Assembly (NCBI GenBank): GCA_034189755.1
Contig: JAXIHJ010000094.1
Span: 1-12,852, forward strand
Direction of reading: 5' to 3'
Length of the DNA stretch: 12,852 nt
DNA from: JAXIHJ01 sp034189755
GTDB taxonomy: Bacteria > Planctomycetota > Phycisphaerae > SM23-33
Below are positions 1 through 7,006 of this stretch, piece after piece. Each line of letters begins with the position of its first letter. Position 1 is the stretch's first letter. The notes beneath the pieces were generated by a model. That model was not told the origin of the DNA. It was given only the letters and a program-made list of their open reading frames with translations, and ran no database searches. The position numbers and the translations under genes were made by a program.

Positions 1-1
1 C

Positions 2-688
2 GGGGCCGACAGCATCGAGGAAATGGTCCTCGCCTGCCGCAAGTTGGGCTATAAATATCTGTGCATCAGCGACCATTCCCAGAGCCAGGTTCAGGCCGGC
101 GGCCTGGATAAGCGGCGGCTTGCCGAGCAGGTCCGAGAGATTCGCAAGGTCAACGAGCAGTTGACGGACATACTCGTGCTGGCCGGCTGCGAAGTGGATG
201 TCTTCAAGGACGGCGCGCTGGATTTTGAAACGGACGTGCTGGCGGAGTTGGATTTTGTAACGGCCTCGCCGCACTCGGCGCTGTCGCTGAAGCGTCCCGA
301 GGCGACGAAACGATTGATCCGTGCGATTGAGCATCCTCACGTTCACAGCATCGGCCACCCGACCGGCCGGCTGATTGGCCGGCGTGCCGGCATGGAGCTG
401 GACATTGAGGCCGTCGCCGCTGCCGCCGCCGCAAACGACGTTGCCCTGGAGATAAACGCCCACCCCATGCGTCTGGACCTGCGCGACGTTCACGTGCGTG
501 CGGCCGTGGCCGCCGGGGCCAAGCTCGTGATCAATACCGATGCACACAGCATCGCGGAACTGGCGCTGATGAGATACGGTGTCGTGACGGCCCGCCGGGG
601 CTGGGCCGCCGCAGCCGACGTAGTCAACACCTACACGCCGGCGAAACTCAAGAAGTGGCTCAAGAAGCAGCACAAGCAAAAATCCTGA
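2..688 (+). CDS. polX: PolX-family DNA polymerase/3'-5' exonuclease, C-terminal PHP domain (5' truncated by window edge)
   Basis: The reading frame is open from base 2, so the gene begins outside the window. The visible ~228 residues form a PHP (polymerase and histidinol phosphatase) metal-dependent phosphoesterase domain. In order, the visible metal-ligand motifs are SDHS, GCEVDV, ASPHSAL, GHPTGRLI and NTDAHS. The segments EINAHPMRLDL and LMRYGVVTARRGW are typical of the C-terminus of bacterial PolX rather than of histidinol phosphatases. The first visible residues (GADSIEEM) match the position just after the usual first histidine motif, which is therefore missing here. In the family the N-terminal half is a Pol beta-like repair polymerase and the PHP domain gives 3'-5' exonuclease and AP-endonuclease activity in base excision repair. 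The protein ends in a lysine-rich tail. The gene converges with the lipoprotein gene on the other strand. A stand-alone PHP protein cannot be excluded without the upstream sequence. Confidence 0.85.
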   Translation, partial: GADSIEEMVLACRKLGYKYLCISDHSQSQVQAGGLDKRRLAEQVREIRKVNEQLTDILVLAGCEVDVFKDGALDFETDVLAELDFVTASPHSALSLKRPEATKRLIRAIEHPHVHSIGHPTGRLIGRRAGMELDIEAVAAAAAANDVALEINAHPMRLDLRDVHVRAAVAAGAKLVINTDAHSIAELALMRYGVVTARRGWAAAADVVNTYTPAKLKKWLKKQHKQKS

Positions 689-717
689 AGCGCCTCATAC
701 CCACGACGCGGAGACAC

Positions 718-757
718 AAAAAACAGCCCACAGAAGATCTTCTGTAGGCTGTCGTTT
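718..757 (-). terminator. Rho-independent terminator for the minus-strand operon
   Basis: A long near-perfect palindrome (arms 723-737 and 738-752) is bordered on its left by six A (718-723), which read as a U-run on the minus strand. The only imperfect pair, 729/746, is C-A in plus-strand RNA but G-U in minus-strand RNA. The right side has only TTT (755-757). It lies between the convergent polX and lipoprotein genes and is best suited to stopping minus-strand transcripts. It may also work weakly for polX. Confidence 0.8.
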
Positions 758-803
758 GATGTCGGTTGGACCGCGGAGATGTTTTGCCGCGGTTATTTCC
801 TTT

Positions 804-2000
804 TCAGTCGGCGATAGGCTCCGGCCCCGTAACAGCCGGAGGCATGACTGTATCGACCGTAAACGACCGGGTCATGACGAGCATAAGCTTTTCGCCGGTC
901 TTGGGCACGCCGACGATTCTCAGCCTGCAATTCTTGCTTGAGACGGCGGGCACGGACCACTTGACTTTCAGGCCTGGTTTGAGCCCCACTGCGATCGCCC
1001 GCCACGACAGGCCGTTGTTGGCCGTAAAGTGCAGCTCGACCGTTTCATACTTTTTCGCGGATTTCGGCATCCAGCCCAGCACGCGGCTGGTGCCGCCGCG
1101 GATAAGTTCGCCGGCGGCCGGCCAGCCCAGCTTCTTGCCGGGCGTGCCTGCGGTCTGCTGGATGAGCTGGTGCGGTCCGACGGGGCGAACGGTCGGCGCC
1201 GGGCCTTGATTGGTCTGCCCGGCGATCTGAAGCACCTCGGTCAGGCCGTGTCCGACATTGTTAGCCTTGTCGGTCGCCTCCACACGAAATCGCAGCCCGC
1301 CGTCGCGGACCGCTTCGGGTGGAATTTCCACTTCCATCTCGTCCGCCGGCGGCAGGGCCTTGGGAAAGCGGCTCCAAACCAGATTATGCGGAAACTTTGC
1401 GAAGCACGTTCCGAGCCTCACCTTCCCCGGAGCCAGGTTAACGTCGGTAACGGTCCAGCAAATCTTGATCATCTCACCGACCTTATAGATGTATGGCTCT
1501 TTCTTTTCTTTGTCCTTCCACGGCGGCGGGGTAACCGTTACGTCGATTACCGGCGGGTGCGTATCCACCACGTAGACACGATGCGGCATGCCGGGCGGTA
1601 CTTCGCTGACACCCTGGCCTGGGCCTACGAACCGGACCCACTGCTGGCCGTCGGCCTCGGCTTTGAACATAAAGTACGACTGCTCAACGCCGAAATAGCC
1701 CGCTTTTTCCCACTGCTCGCCCCGGCTGGGCGAACTCCAGACGGCGACGCGAGGCCCGCCGACCACCTGGGAGCCGCCAGGGTGGCGAATGAAGAAATAT
1801 TCGCTGCGGCTGTAGTAGACCGGAATGCCCGACCCGACCGTTTCGACAACCTTTAGGTCCTCTGTCGGTCGATAGTAGAACGGTGCATCGTAGGTCCACG
1901 CCGGGTAATCCGCCTTCGGATTCCAGTTCGGGTTTTCGTCGACCAGTGTACAGCCGGATACCAACGCCACGGTCAAGACCAGCCATCCTGCCAAGCGCAT
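804..2000 (-). CDS. Putative exported lipoprotein of unknown function
   Basis: This is a 398-residue protein with a short lipoprotein signal: charged start, hydrophobic core, and lipobox V-S-G-C with the lipidated cysteine at residue 17. It is therefore expected to be membrane-anchored in the envelope. After the signal comes an aromatic-rich region (about 22-75), then a segment around 85-125 with paired W and F residues typical of beta-sandwich repeats. About 145-255 looks Ig/fibronectin-like (DTHPPVIDV, then FRVEATDKANNVGH). A C-terminal part (about 290-385) contains NNGLSW, loosely like a BNR/Asp-box turn. No catalytic motif is visible. The start is supported by AGGAAAGGGA five bases upstream of ATG. 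It lies 91 bases downstream of purQ and is last before the terminator, so it may be co-transcribed with the purine genes. I recognise no named family; a role in envelope or substrate binding would be a guess. Confidence 0.75.
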   Translation of the reverse strand: MRLAGWLVLTVALVSGCTLVDENPNWNPKADYPAWTYDAPFYYRPTEDLKVVETVGSGIPVYYSRSEYFFIRHPGGSQVVGGPRVAVWSSPSRGEQWEKAGYFGVEQSYFMFKAEADGQQWVRFVGPGQGVSEVPPGMPHRVYVVDTHPPVIDVTVTPPPWKDKEKKEPYIYKVGEMIKICWTVTDVNLAPGKVRLGTCFAKFPHNLVWSRFPKALPPADEMEVEIPPEAVRDGGLRFRVEATDKANNVGHGLTEVLQIAGQTNQGPAPTVRPVGPHQLIQQTAGTPGKKLGWPAAGELIRGGTSRVLGWMPKSAKKYETVELHFTANNGLSWRAIAVGLKPGLKVKWSVPAVSSKNCRLRIVGVPKTGEKLMLVMTRSFTVDTVMPPAVTGPEPIAD

Positions 2001-2056
2001 AGCTATCCCTTTCCTGTTATCAGTCCTTGCTGCATCTTTATTACGTCATTTATCGG

Positions 2057-2093
2057 CCAAAATAAAGGGAAACGTGCGATGATTTTATCCCTT
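2057..2093 (-). terminator. Possible weak terminator or attenuator after purQ
   Basis: On the minus strand a six-base stem (AAGGGA at 2093-2088 with TCCCTT at 2070-2065) with a 17-base loop is followed by TTTATTTTGG. It overlaps the purQ stop codon. The stem is short and the loop large, so it could lower read-through into the lipoprotein gene but may be chance. Confidence 0.3.
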
Positions 2094-2871
2094 ATGTGAA
2101 ATAGGCAAAGGCCCGCTCGAATAGGATTAGGCCGTCGGCGCGCTTGACGCCGCCCCGCGTCCAGTACGGGTGATGTGTAATGTCCATGAACCGCTCCGGA
2201 TGAGGCATAAGCCCCATAACCCTGCCCGTCGGGTCGCATATGCCAGCGATATCGTCGATGCTGCCGTTGGGATTTCCGGGATACCCGCCCGAATCGCCTT
2301 CGGCATCGACGTAGCGCAGCACCACCTGGCCGGAGCCGCGCAGCTTATCCAGCACGTCGTCGTCGCGCGGAATGAACTTGCCCTCGCCATGAGCGACCGG
2401 CAGGAAAATTTTTTCGCCGGCCGGCAAAAAAACGCACTTGTTACTGTCGCCGCGCAGGTGCACCCAGCGGTCCTCGAACCTGCCGGAATCGTTCCACCCC
2501 AGCGTCGCGTCGCGGTGGGCCTGGCCTGGCTCGACGCAGCCGGCCGGCAGCAGCCCGCTCTTGAGCATCACCTGAAAGCCGTTGCAGATGCCCAGCATGA
2601 GCTTGCCGGCGGCGAGGAACTCGTTCAGCTCACCGGCCAGGCGGTGCAGCATCTGGTTGGCCAGTATCTTGCCGGCTGCAATGTCGTCGCCGTAACTGAA
2701 GCCGCCCGGAATGACCAGAAACTGATACGCCTTTAATGCCGCGGGGTTCTCCATCAACCTGAAGACGTGGATCCGCTCAGCAGCGAATCCAGCCTGCTGA
2801 AGCGCGTACTGCGTCTCTCTGTCGCAGTTGGTCCCCGCCGCTCTCAATACCAATGCCTTCGGTGCCGCCAT
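2092..2871 (-). CDS. purQ: Phosphoribosylformylglycinamidine synthase, glutaminase subunit PurQ
   Basis: PurQ is the class I glutamine amidotransferase that releases ammonia from glutamine for PurL, which uses it with ATP to turn FGAR into FGAM in the fourth step of de novo purine synthesis. The 259 residues contain the expected triad: nucleophile Cys96 in GICNGFQ, and His224 and Glu226 in MPHPERFM. The PurQ-specific GGFSYGDD sits at about 56-63 and RAAGTNCDRET near the N-terminus. The protein is complete and slightly longer than the usual ~225-residue bacterial PurQ; C-terminal extensions of this kind (DITHHPYW) occur in PurQ paired with longer PurL proteins. The start is supported by AGGAA seven bases upstream. 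It lies downstream of purL on the same strand, separated by the GxxExxY relic, whose outer inverted repeat stops only five bases short of this ribosome binding site. Confidence 0.95.
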   Translation of the reverse strand: MAAPKALVLRAAGTNCDRETQYALQQAGFAAERIHVFRLMENPAALKAYQFLVIPGGFSYGDDIAAGKILANQMLHRLAGELNEFLAAGKLMLGICNGFQVMLKSGLLPAGCVEPGQAHRDATLGWNDSGRFEDRWVHLRGDSNKCVFLPAGEKIFLPVAHGEGKFIPRDDDVLDKLRGSGQVVLRYVDAEGDSGGYPGNPNGSIDDIAGICDPTGRVMGLMPHPERFMDITHHPYWTRGGVKRADGLILFERAFAYFT

Positions 2872-2887
2872 GCCTTGTTCCTATTTA

Positions 2888-2910
2888 CAACACAAAGATC
2901 ACCAAGATTT
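2888..2910 (+). repeat. Left inverted repeat of the GxxExxY cassette
   Basis: This 23-base repeat pairs with 3388-3410 in inverted orientation with four mismatches. It shows an A-rich near-repeating pattern (ACACAAAGATCACCAAGA) and lies just upstream of the purQ ribosome binding site on the minus strand. Confidence 0.5.
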
Positions 2911-2958
2911 CATGTTATTTTATTTTGTAAGGAATCAAACAAAGTTGCCGGGTTGCTC

Positions 2959-3367
2959 TTAATTAACAATCCGTTTGATTCCATTTTTGAGCATTTTCAT
3001 GTTGAAGTTTACCAGAAGCCCCAGCCTGTACCCTGTAGCCTTGAGGTAGCTCAATAGCTGCGCCCCGTGTACAGGCAGGAGGCTCTCTACGGACTTAATC
3101 TCAACCACGACGCCAGGCAGGACAACCAGGTCCAAACGCTGGCCGGTAATTTCCAAATCCTTGTACTTGATCGTAATGGGTATCTGCTGTTTGACTGTAA
3201 GCCCGCGCAAACTCATGAACCAAGGCACGCTCATATACACTTTCGAGCAACCCTGGTCCCAAATGCCGGTGAACCTCAATCGCCGCACCGATGATCTCGC
3301 GACTGGCTGCATCGATATCATCCGGTATCGACGCATACGTTTCAGGGTTACCGACGTATTCCGGCAT
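2959..3367 (-). pseudogene. GxxExxY family protein (PD-(D/E)XK-like), frameshifted
   Basis: Two overlapping minus-strand frames together encode one GxxExxY protein (the family I associate with Pfam PDDEXK_3). The first frame (start 3367) gives the N-terminal half: IIGAAIEVHRHLGPGLLESVYERAL, where G-L-L-E-S-V-Y is the defining motif. Family similarity then leaves this frame after HEFA and resumes in the +1 frame with GLTVKQQIPITIKYKDLE, continuing to a natural end (LLVNFNMKMLKNGIKRIVN, stop at 2959). The break maps to about 3200-3209. The spacing from the Y motif to GL is shorter than I expect for the family, which suggests a small deletion. The second half keeps a nuclease-like D...E-x-K pattern (RLDLVV, VVEIKSVE) and a downstream Q (GAQLLSYL). 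The intact family is ~125 residues; its function is not established. A sequencing error at the break would make this a working gene. Confidence 0.8.
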
Positions 3368-3387
3368 TGTTTTTTTCTCTACCCGTT

Positions 3388-3410
3388 AATTCTCTGTGGT
3401 CTTTGTGTTG
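3388..3410 (-). repeat. Right inverted repeat of the GxxExxY cassette
   Basis: This is the partner of 2888-2910 (19 of 23 bases match as an inverted repeat). It lies between the purL stop and the start of the GxxExxY relic. On the minus strand it would form part of the purL 3' end and could pair with the distal repeat in a purL-purQ transcript. Confidence 0.5.
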
Positions 3411-3419
3411 AATCCGTTT

Positions 3420-6290
3420 CTACCAGTTGAACGTTCCCTGCCAGGCCTTTTTCGCTTCGTCAATCGGCAGGTCTATCAGCTTCTCGCCGCCTTTGATAAT
3501 GATTGTTCCGGTATCCGTAACCCGGCCGATTTCGGCGACGGGACAGTCTGCAAGTAGTTGAAGGAACTCGTCGTGTTTTTCCTGCGGCACCTCCAGGAGG
3601 AACCTGCCGGCGTCCTCAGCAAAAAGTTTAGCTGCGGGTGATACGCCCGCGTCGGCGAGCATGTCGTCGAGGTTTATCTCGACGCCAAGCGCTCCGGCGA
3701 AGGCCATCTCGGCCACCGCGACGGCCAGCCCGCCCTCGGACAGGTCGTGGCAGGCGCGCACCAGCCCGGCAGCGATAGCGGCCTGGACCGCCCGCATGAT
3801 ACCGACGTTCGTTTGAAGGTCCACAGCCGGCACGTCGTTGCCGGTGGCCACGCCCTCGACCAGCAGGTAATGGCTGCCGCCGAGTCGTCCGCCGGTTCGG
3901 CCGACGAGGAACAGGCAGTTGCCGGCGGCCTTGGCGTCGGCTGTAACGCACCTGCCAACGTCGTCAATGACGCTGACAGCCGAAATCAACAGCGTCGGCG
4001 GAATCGCAATCGTATCGCCCGTTTCGGTCTGAAACTCGTTGTTGAGCGAGTCCTTGCCGCTGACAAACGGCGTGCCGCAGGCCAGCGCCGCGTCGCGGCA
4101 GCCCTTGGCCGCCTGCACCAGGCTGCCCATGCGGTCGGGCTTGTCGCAGTTGCCCCAGCAAAAATTGTCCAGCAGCGCGGTGCGGTCCAGATTGCCGCCG
4201 ACCGCTATGCAATTCCGCAGCGCCTCGTCCACGGCGTGCAGGGCCGATTGATATGCATCCAATTCGCCAAGTCGCGGGTTCATGCCGCACGATATGACCA
4301 GGCCCTTTCGGCTGCCCGGAACCGGGCGAATGACGGCGGCGTCGCCGGGCCCGTCGCCGGCCGGGCCGACCAGAGGCTTGACGGCGCTTGAGCCCTGGAC
4401 CTCGTGATCGTACTGGCGGATGATCCATTCCTTGCTGGCTACGTTCGGCGAGGCGAGTATTTTTAACAGCGTCTCGTTGTAATTGTCCCTTTCCGGAGCG
4501 GCCGGCGAGGGGCGATCGGTCTTTTCCCAGACGGCGTCCTTGGTCGGCTGCGGCAGGCCGTGATGCAAAAACTCCATCTCCAGCTCGCCGGCCGGCCGGC
4601 CGTCGTAGAACAGGCGAAGCCGTTTGTCGTCAGTGCCGTAATGACCTATGACCGTCGCCTCGACGCCCTCATCCGTGAAAATCTTCCTGATGCGATCGAC
4701 GTTTTCCTGCGGCACGGCCAGGACCATCCGCTCCTGCGCCTCGGATATCCAGATTTCCGAGTAGCTCAGGCCCGCGTACTTCAGCGGCACGCGGTCCAGA
4801 TGAACCTCGGCGCCGAGGTGTTCGCCCATTTCGCCGACGGCGCTGGAAAGCCCGGCGGCGCCGCAGTCGGTGATGGCCGTATAAAGCCCCTCCCGCCGGG
4901 CCTGGACAATCGTATCGAGCATCTTCTTTTCAGTTATGGCGTTGCCGATCTGCACGGCGTGGGAAAATTCGGTTTCATGCTCGTGCGTCAGCTCGCCGGA
5001 ACTGAACGTCGCGCCGTGGATGCCGTCGCGCCCGGTCCGCCCGCCGACGCAGATAATCGCGTCGCCCGTGTTGGGCCGGCGCTTGCGGCACTTGTCTATC
5101 GGCAGCAGCCCCACCGTGCCGCAGAACACCAGCGGGTTGCCCATGTATTTCCGGTCGAAGTAGACGGCGCCGTTGACGGTGGGAATGCCCATGCGGTTGC
5201 CGTAGTCGCGCACGCCGGCGACCACGCCCCGCATCACGCGCCGCGGATGCAGCACGCCCTTGGGCAGCTCATCCAGCGGCAGGTCCGGCGGGCCGAAGCA
5301 GAAAACGTCGGTGTTGGCCACCGGCTCCGCGCCCAGGCCCGTGCCCATCGGGTCGCGCACGACCCCGCCGATGCCCGTGGCCGCACCGCCGTACGGCTCG
5401 ATGGCCGAGGGGTGATTGTGCGTCTCGACCTTGAAGCAGACGGCGTGGTCGGCGTCAAAACTGATTACGCCCGCGTTGTCCTCAAAGACGCTCAGACACC
5501 AGGGCTTGTTAAGCTGCTTGGTTACGGCGAAGACGGTGGACTTCAGGAGATTCGGAATTTGCTCCACCACCTTGCCGGAATTGTCCCGGACACAGACGTC
5601 CGAGCGGAACGTTTTGTGCCCGCAGTGCTCCGACCAGGTTTGGGCTATCGTCTCCAGCTCGACGTCGCGCGGTTCCCGGCCGGCGCGGCGATAGTAGTCC
5701 TGAATAGCTTTCATCTCCGTGAGGTTCAAAAACAGGTCGCCGCTTCGGGAGAGTTTTTCCAGGGCTGCGTCGTCCAGCTCGCGTATGGGGACCTCGACGA
5801 TTTTCAGCTCGTAGTCCGCACCGTGCACCTCCGGCGGAGTGTAAGCGGCAAAGTGGATGTCTTCTATCACCGCGTTGGCCAGGAGCTTGCGGGCGATGTC
5901 CCGGCTCTGCCGGTCGGTAATCGCCCCGGAAAGCTCGTACCGCCTGGCCGTGCGGACCGACGAGACGGCGAATCCCATGTCTCGGATTGCAGCTTCGGCC
6001 GAGGCCGCAACGGGGTCCATAACACCGGGCTTGAGGTGCACCTCGATAACCGCCGCGCCGGCGCCGTTGCCGCCGGCGAGCAGGTACTGCTCGATTACCG
6101 GGTCGATCAGCAGGCCTTCGGCGATGCGGCGGGCGTCGGCTTCGTCCAGCTCGCCGGCCAGGAAAAACAGCCTCGCCGACTGAACCGCATCAACCGACTC
6201 GATGCCGAGTTCGGCGATCTGATGGCGAACGCCCTCGGCGTGCGGGTCGCTGAAACCTTCTGCGGGCCGAATTTCAATGCGGTGAATCAT
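3420..6290 (-). CDS. purL: Phosphoribosylformylglycinamidine synthase PurL with two N-terminal PurS-like domains
   Basis: PurL is the synthetase part of FGAM synthase, which uses ATP and ammonia from PurQ to convert FGAR to FGAM. At 956 residues it lies between small PurL (~750) and large PurL (~1300). Residues 2-70 and 80-148 are two copies of a PurS-like fold; they end in the matching segments LLIDPVIEQYL and LLANAVIEDIHF, the latter close to the PurS signature. The catalytic body follows: SEHCGHK at 220-226, ETHNHPSAIEPYGGAATGIGG at 289-309, and a second half that repeats the AIRS-like fold (CGMNPRLGELD, FVSGKDSLNN, CHDLSEGGLAVA). There is no C-terminal glutaminase domain; that job falls to the separate purQ downstream. 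A promoter lies 37-65 bases upstream of the start codon. No strong Shine-Dalgarno is close to the ATG; an AGGAG is 20 bases away. The start is chosen because the PurS-like sequence begins immediately after it. Confidence 0.95.
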   Translation of the reverse strand: MIHRIEIRPAEGFSDPHAEGVRHQIAELGIESVDAVQSARLFFLAGELDEADARRIAEGLLIDPVIEQYLLAGGNGAGAAVIEVHLKPGVMDPVAASAEAAIRDMGFAVSSVRTARRYELSGAITDRQSRDIARKLLANAVIEDIHFAAYTPPEVHGADYELKIVEVPIRELDDAALEKLSRSGDLFLNLTEMKAIQDYYRRAGREPRDVELETIAQTWSEHCGHKTFRSDVCVRDNSGKVVEQIPNLLKSTVFAVTKQLNKPWCLSVFEDNAGVISFDADHAVCFKVETHNHPSAIEPYGGAATGIGGVVRDPMGTGLGAEPVANTDVFCFGPPDLPLDELPKGVLHPRRVMRGVVAGVRDYGNRMGIPTVNGAVYFDRKYMGNPLVFCGTVGLLPIDKCRKRRPNTGDAIICVGGRTGRDGIHGATFSSGELTHEHETEFSHAVQIGNAITEKKMLDTIVQARREGLYTAITDCGAAGLSSAVGEMGEHLGAEVHLDRVPLKYAGLSYSEIWISEAQERMVLAVPQENVDRIRKIFTDEGVEATVIGHYGTDDKRLRLFYDGRPAGELEMEFLHHGLPQPTKDAVWEKTDRPSPAAPERDNYNETLLKILASPNVASKEWIIRQYDHEVQGSSAVKPLVGPAGDGPGDAAVIRPVPGSRKGLVISCGMNPRLGELDAYQSALHAVDEALRNCIAVGGNLDRTALLDNFCWGNCDKPDRMGSLVQAAKGCRDAALACGTPFVSGKDSLNNEFQTETGDTIAIPPTLLISAVSVIDDVGRCVTADAKAAGNCLFLVGRTGGRLGGSHYLLVEGVATGNDVPAVDLQTNVGIMRAVQAAIAAGLVRACHDLSEGGLAVAVAEMAFAGALGVEINLDDMLADAGVSPAAKLFAEDAGRFLLEVPQEKHDEFLQLLADCPVAEIGRVTDTGTIIIKGGEKLIDLPIDEAKKAWQGTFNW

Positions 6291-6326
6291 CGCCGTATCC
6301 GTTTACCCTGCTCCTGGAAAAGACCG

Positions 6327-6355
6327 ATTGTAGCGGCTGTCGCAGCGGCGGACAA
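6327..6355 (-). promoter_or_regulatory. Sigma70-like promoter for purL
   Basis: On the minus strand, TTGTCC (6355-6350), a 17-base spacer and TACAAT (6332-6327) match the -35/-10 consensus at 4/6 and 5/6. The predicted start near 6320 gives a leader of about 30 bases to the purL ATG. This would let purL-purQ be expressed apart from the upstream pgi and ompH-like genes. Confidence 0.6.
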
Positions 6356-6405
6356 TCCTGAATGACGGAAGGGACCGCCCGCTGCGAATCCCTCCGGCTA
6401 GAACT

Positions 6406-6945
6406 TCATTCGCGGCAACCCGGTTCCAAGTCGGTCGGCGGATGTTTCAACAACGCCTCGATCGTTTTGAGCGTCTCCTCGTCCGGCTTGAACTGCTGGA
6501 CCAGCAGGTCGGTCACGTCCATAAGCTCAACGGCCGGATTGTGGTAGGCCACGTCCGCCTTGCGGATGATGATATCCACGCCGGCTTGTCGGGCCGTCGC
6601 GGCGAGTTGGTCCTGTATCCTCGCCACAATCTCCGGGATGGCGGCGGCGCCAAAGCCCTGCTCGTGAATGCGATCCTGTCGTGCCTTGCCTTCTGCCTCC
6701 AACTGCTTGGCCCGCTTTTCGTCGTTCGCAGCTTTGGCCTTATCGTATTCAGCTCTCAGACGTTTCAAATCTTGTTGGAACTGCTCACTGCGGACCCAAA
6801 CGACCACAACCGCCCGGGAGTCAAAGGTGCCAACGCGCAGCCTAGGCTTGTCCGCCGGTCGGGTTGTCTGGGCCTGCGAGGCCAGCACGAACAGTACCAG
6901 GCCCACCAGGCCACACGCGATAGTCAATGCGATTCTTCTGCTCAT
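6406..6945 (-). CDS. OmpH/Skp-like exported protein
   Basis: This is a 179-residue protein with a clear Sec signal peptide (MSRR, hydrophobic core through about residue 22, A-S-Q-A-Q cleavage region). The mature part begins with an LRVGTFDSRAV strand like the opening beta-strand of OmpH/Skp proteins. A long charged helical segment follows (about 50-90, rich in K, E, R, Q), then a closing region (GVDIIIRKADVAYHNPAVELMDVTDLL) that matches the way Skp-like proteins end. Skp is a periplasmic chaperone for outer-membrane proteins; assignment here is by overall layout and not by a catalytic motif. The frame is open further upstream, but ATG at 6945 is preferred: it begins the signal peptide and has AAAGGGTAGG upstream, whereas the longer version adds a non-hydrophobic arginine-rich stretch overlapping pgi. 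It lies 61 bases after pgi on the same strand. Confidence 0.6.
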   Translation of the reverse strand: MSRRIALTIACGLVGLVLFVLASQAQTTRPADKPRLRVGTFDSRAVVVVWVRSEQFQQDLKRLRAEYDKAKAANDEKRAKQLEAEGKARQDRIHEQGFGAAAIPEIVARIQDQLAATARQAGVDIIIRKADVAYHNPAVELMDVTDLLVQQFKPDEETLKTIEALLKHPPTDLEPGCRE

Positions 6946-6973
6946 CGTGCCTACCCTTTCGTAATGGTCCTGC

Positions 6974-6990
6974 CGCAGGCGCCGCCTGCG
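6974..6990 (-). other. Small GC-rich hairpin between pgi and the ompH-like gene
   Basis: A perfect seven-base inverted repeat (CGCAGGC/GCCTGCG) with a three-base loop lies between pgi and the ompH-like gene. No U-run follows on either strand, so it is not a classical terminator. It could pause transcription or protect the upstream message's 3' end. Confidence 0.35.
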
Positions 6991-7006
6991 ACGTCGTGCA
7001 GAAGCG

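Larger units (their letters stand above)
2888..3410. mobile_element. Candidate GxxExxY cassette bounded by imperfect inverted repeats, inserted between purL and purQ
   Basis: The ~520-base stretch between purL and purQ holds a frameshifted GxxExxY gene and little else. Its ends are a 23-base inverted repeat: left 2888-2910 (starts CAACACAAAGATCAC) and right 3388-3410 (reverse complement starts CAACACAAAGACCAC), 19 of 23 matching, with the outermost nine identical. The flanks are more AT-rich than the purine genes. Only 16 bases separate the left repeat from the purQ start and nine separate the right repeat from the purL stop, so the insert fits exactly in the operon gap. No transposase and no convincing target-site duplication is visible. 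Mobility is inferred. A decayed accessory gene with repeats arising by chance remains possible. Confidence 0.45.

Noticed and set aside
1029..1856. A 275-codon plus-strand frame opposite the lipoprotein gene
   Set aside because: The minus-strand frame has a lipobox, a good ribosome site and beta-rich sequence; the plus frame has none of these.
3195..3215. Programmed ribosomal frameshift in the GxxExxY gene
   Set aside because: No slippery sequence or downstream structure is visible at the break and the spacing suggests lost bases, so mutation or sequencing error is simpler.
4560..6365. A 601-codon open frame on the plus strand opposite purL
   Set aside because: It lies fully antisense to a gene with PurL motifs throughout, has no ribosome site or recognisable domain, and is the kind of long shadow frame expected in GC-rich coding sequence.
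6345..6400. Inverted repeat AGGGA/TCCCT after the ompH-like gene as a terminator
   Set aside because: The stem is only five pairs with a long loop and no U-run on the minus strand.
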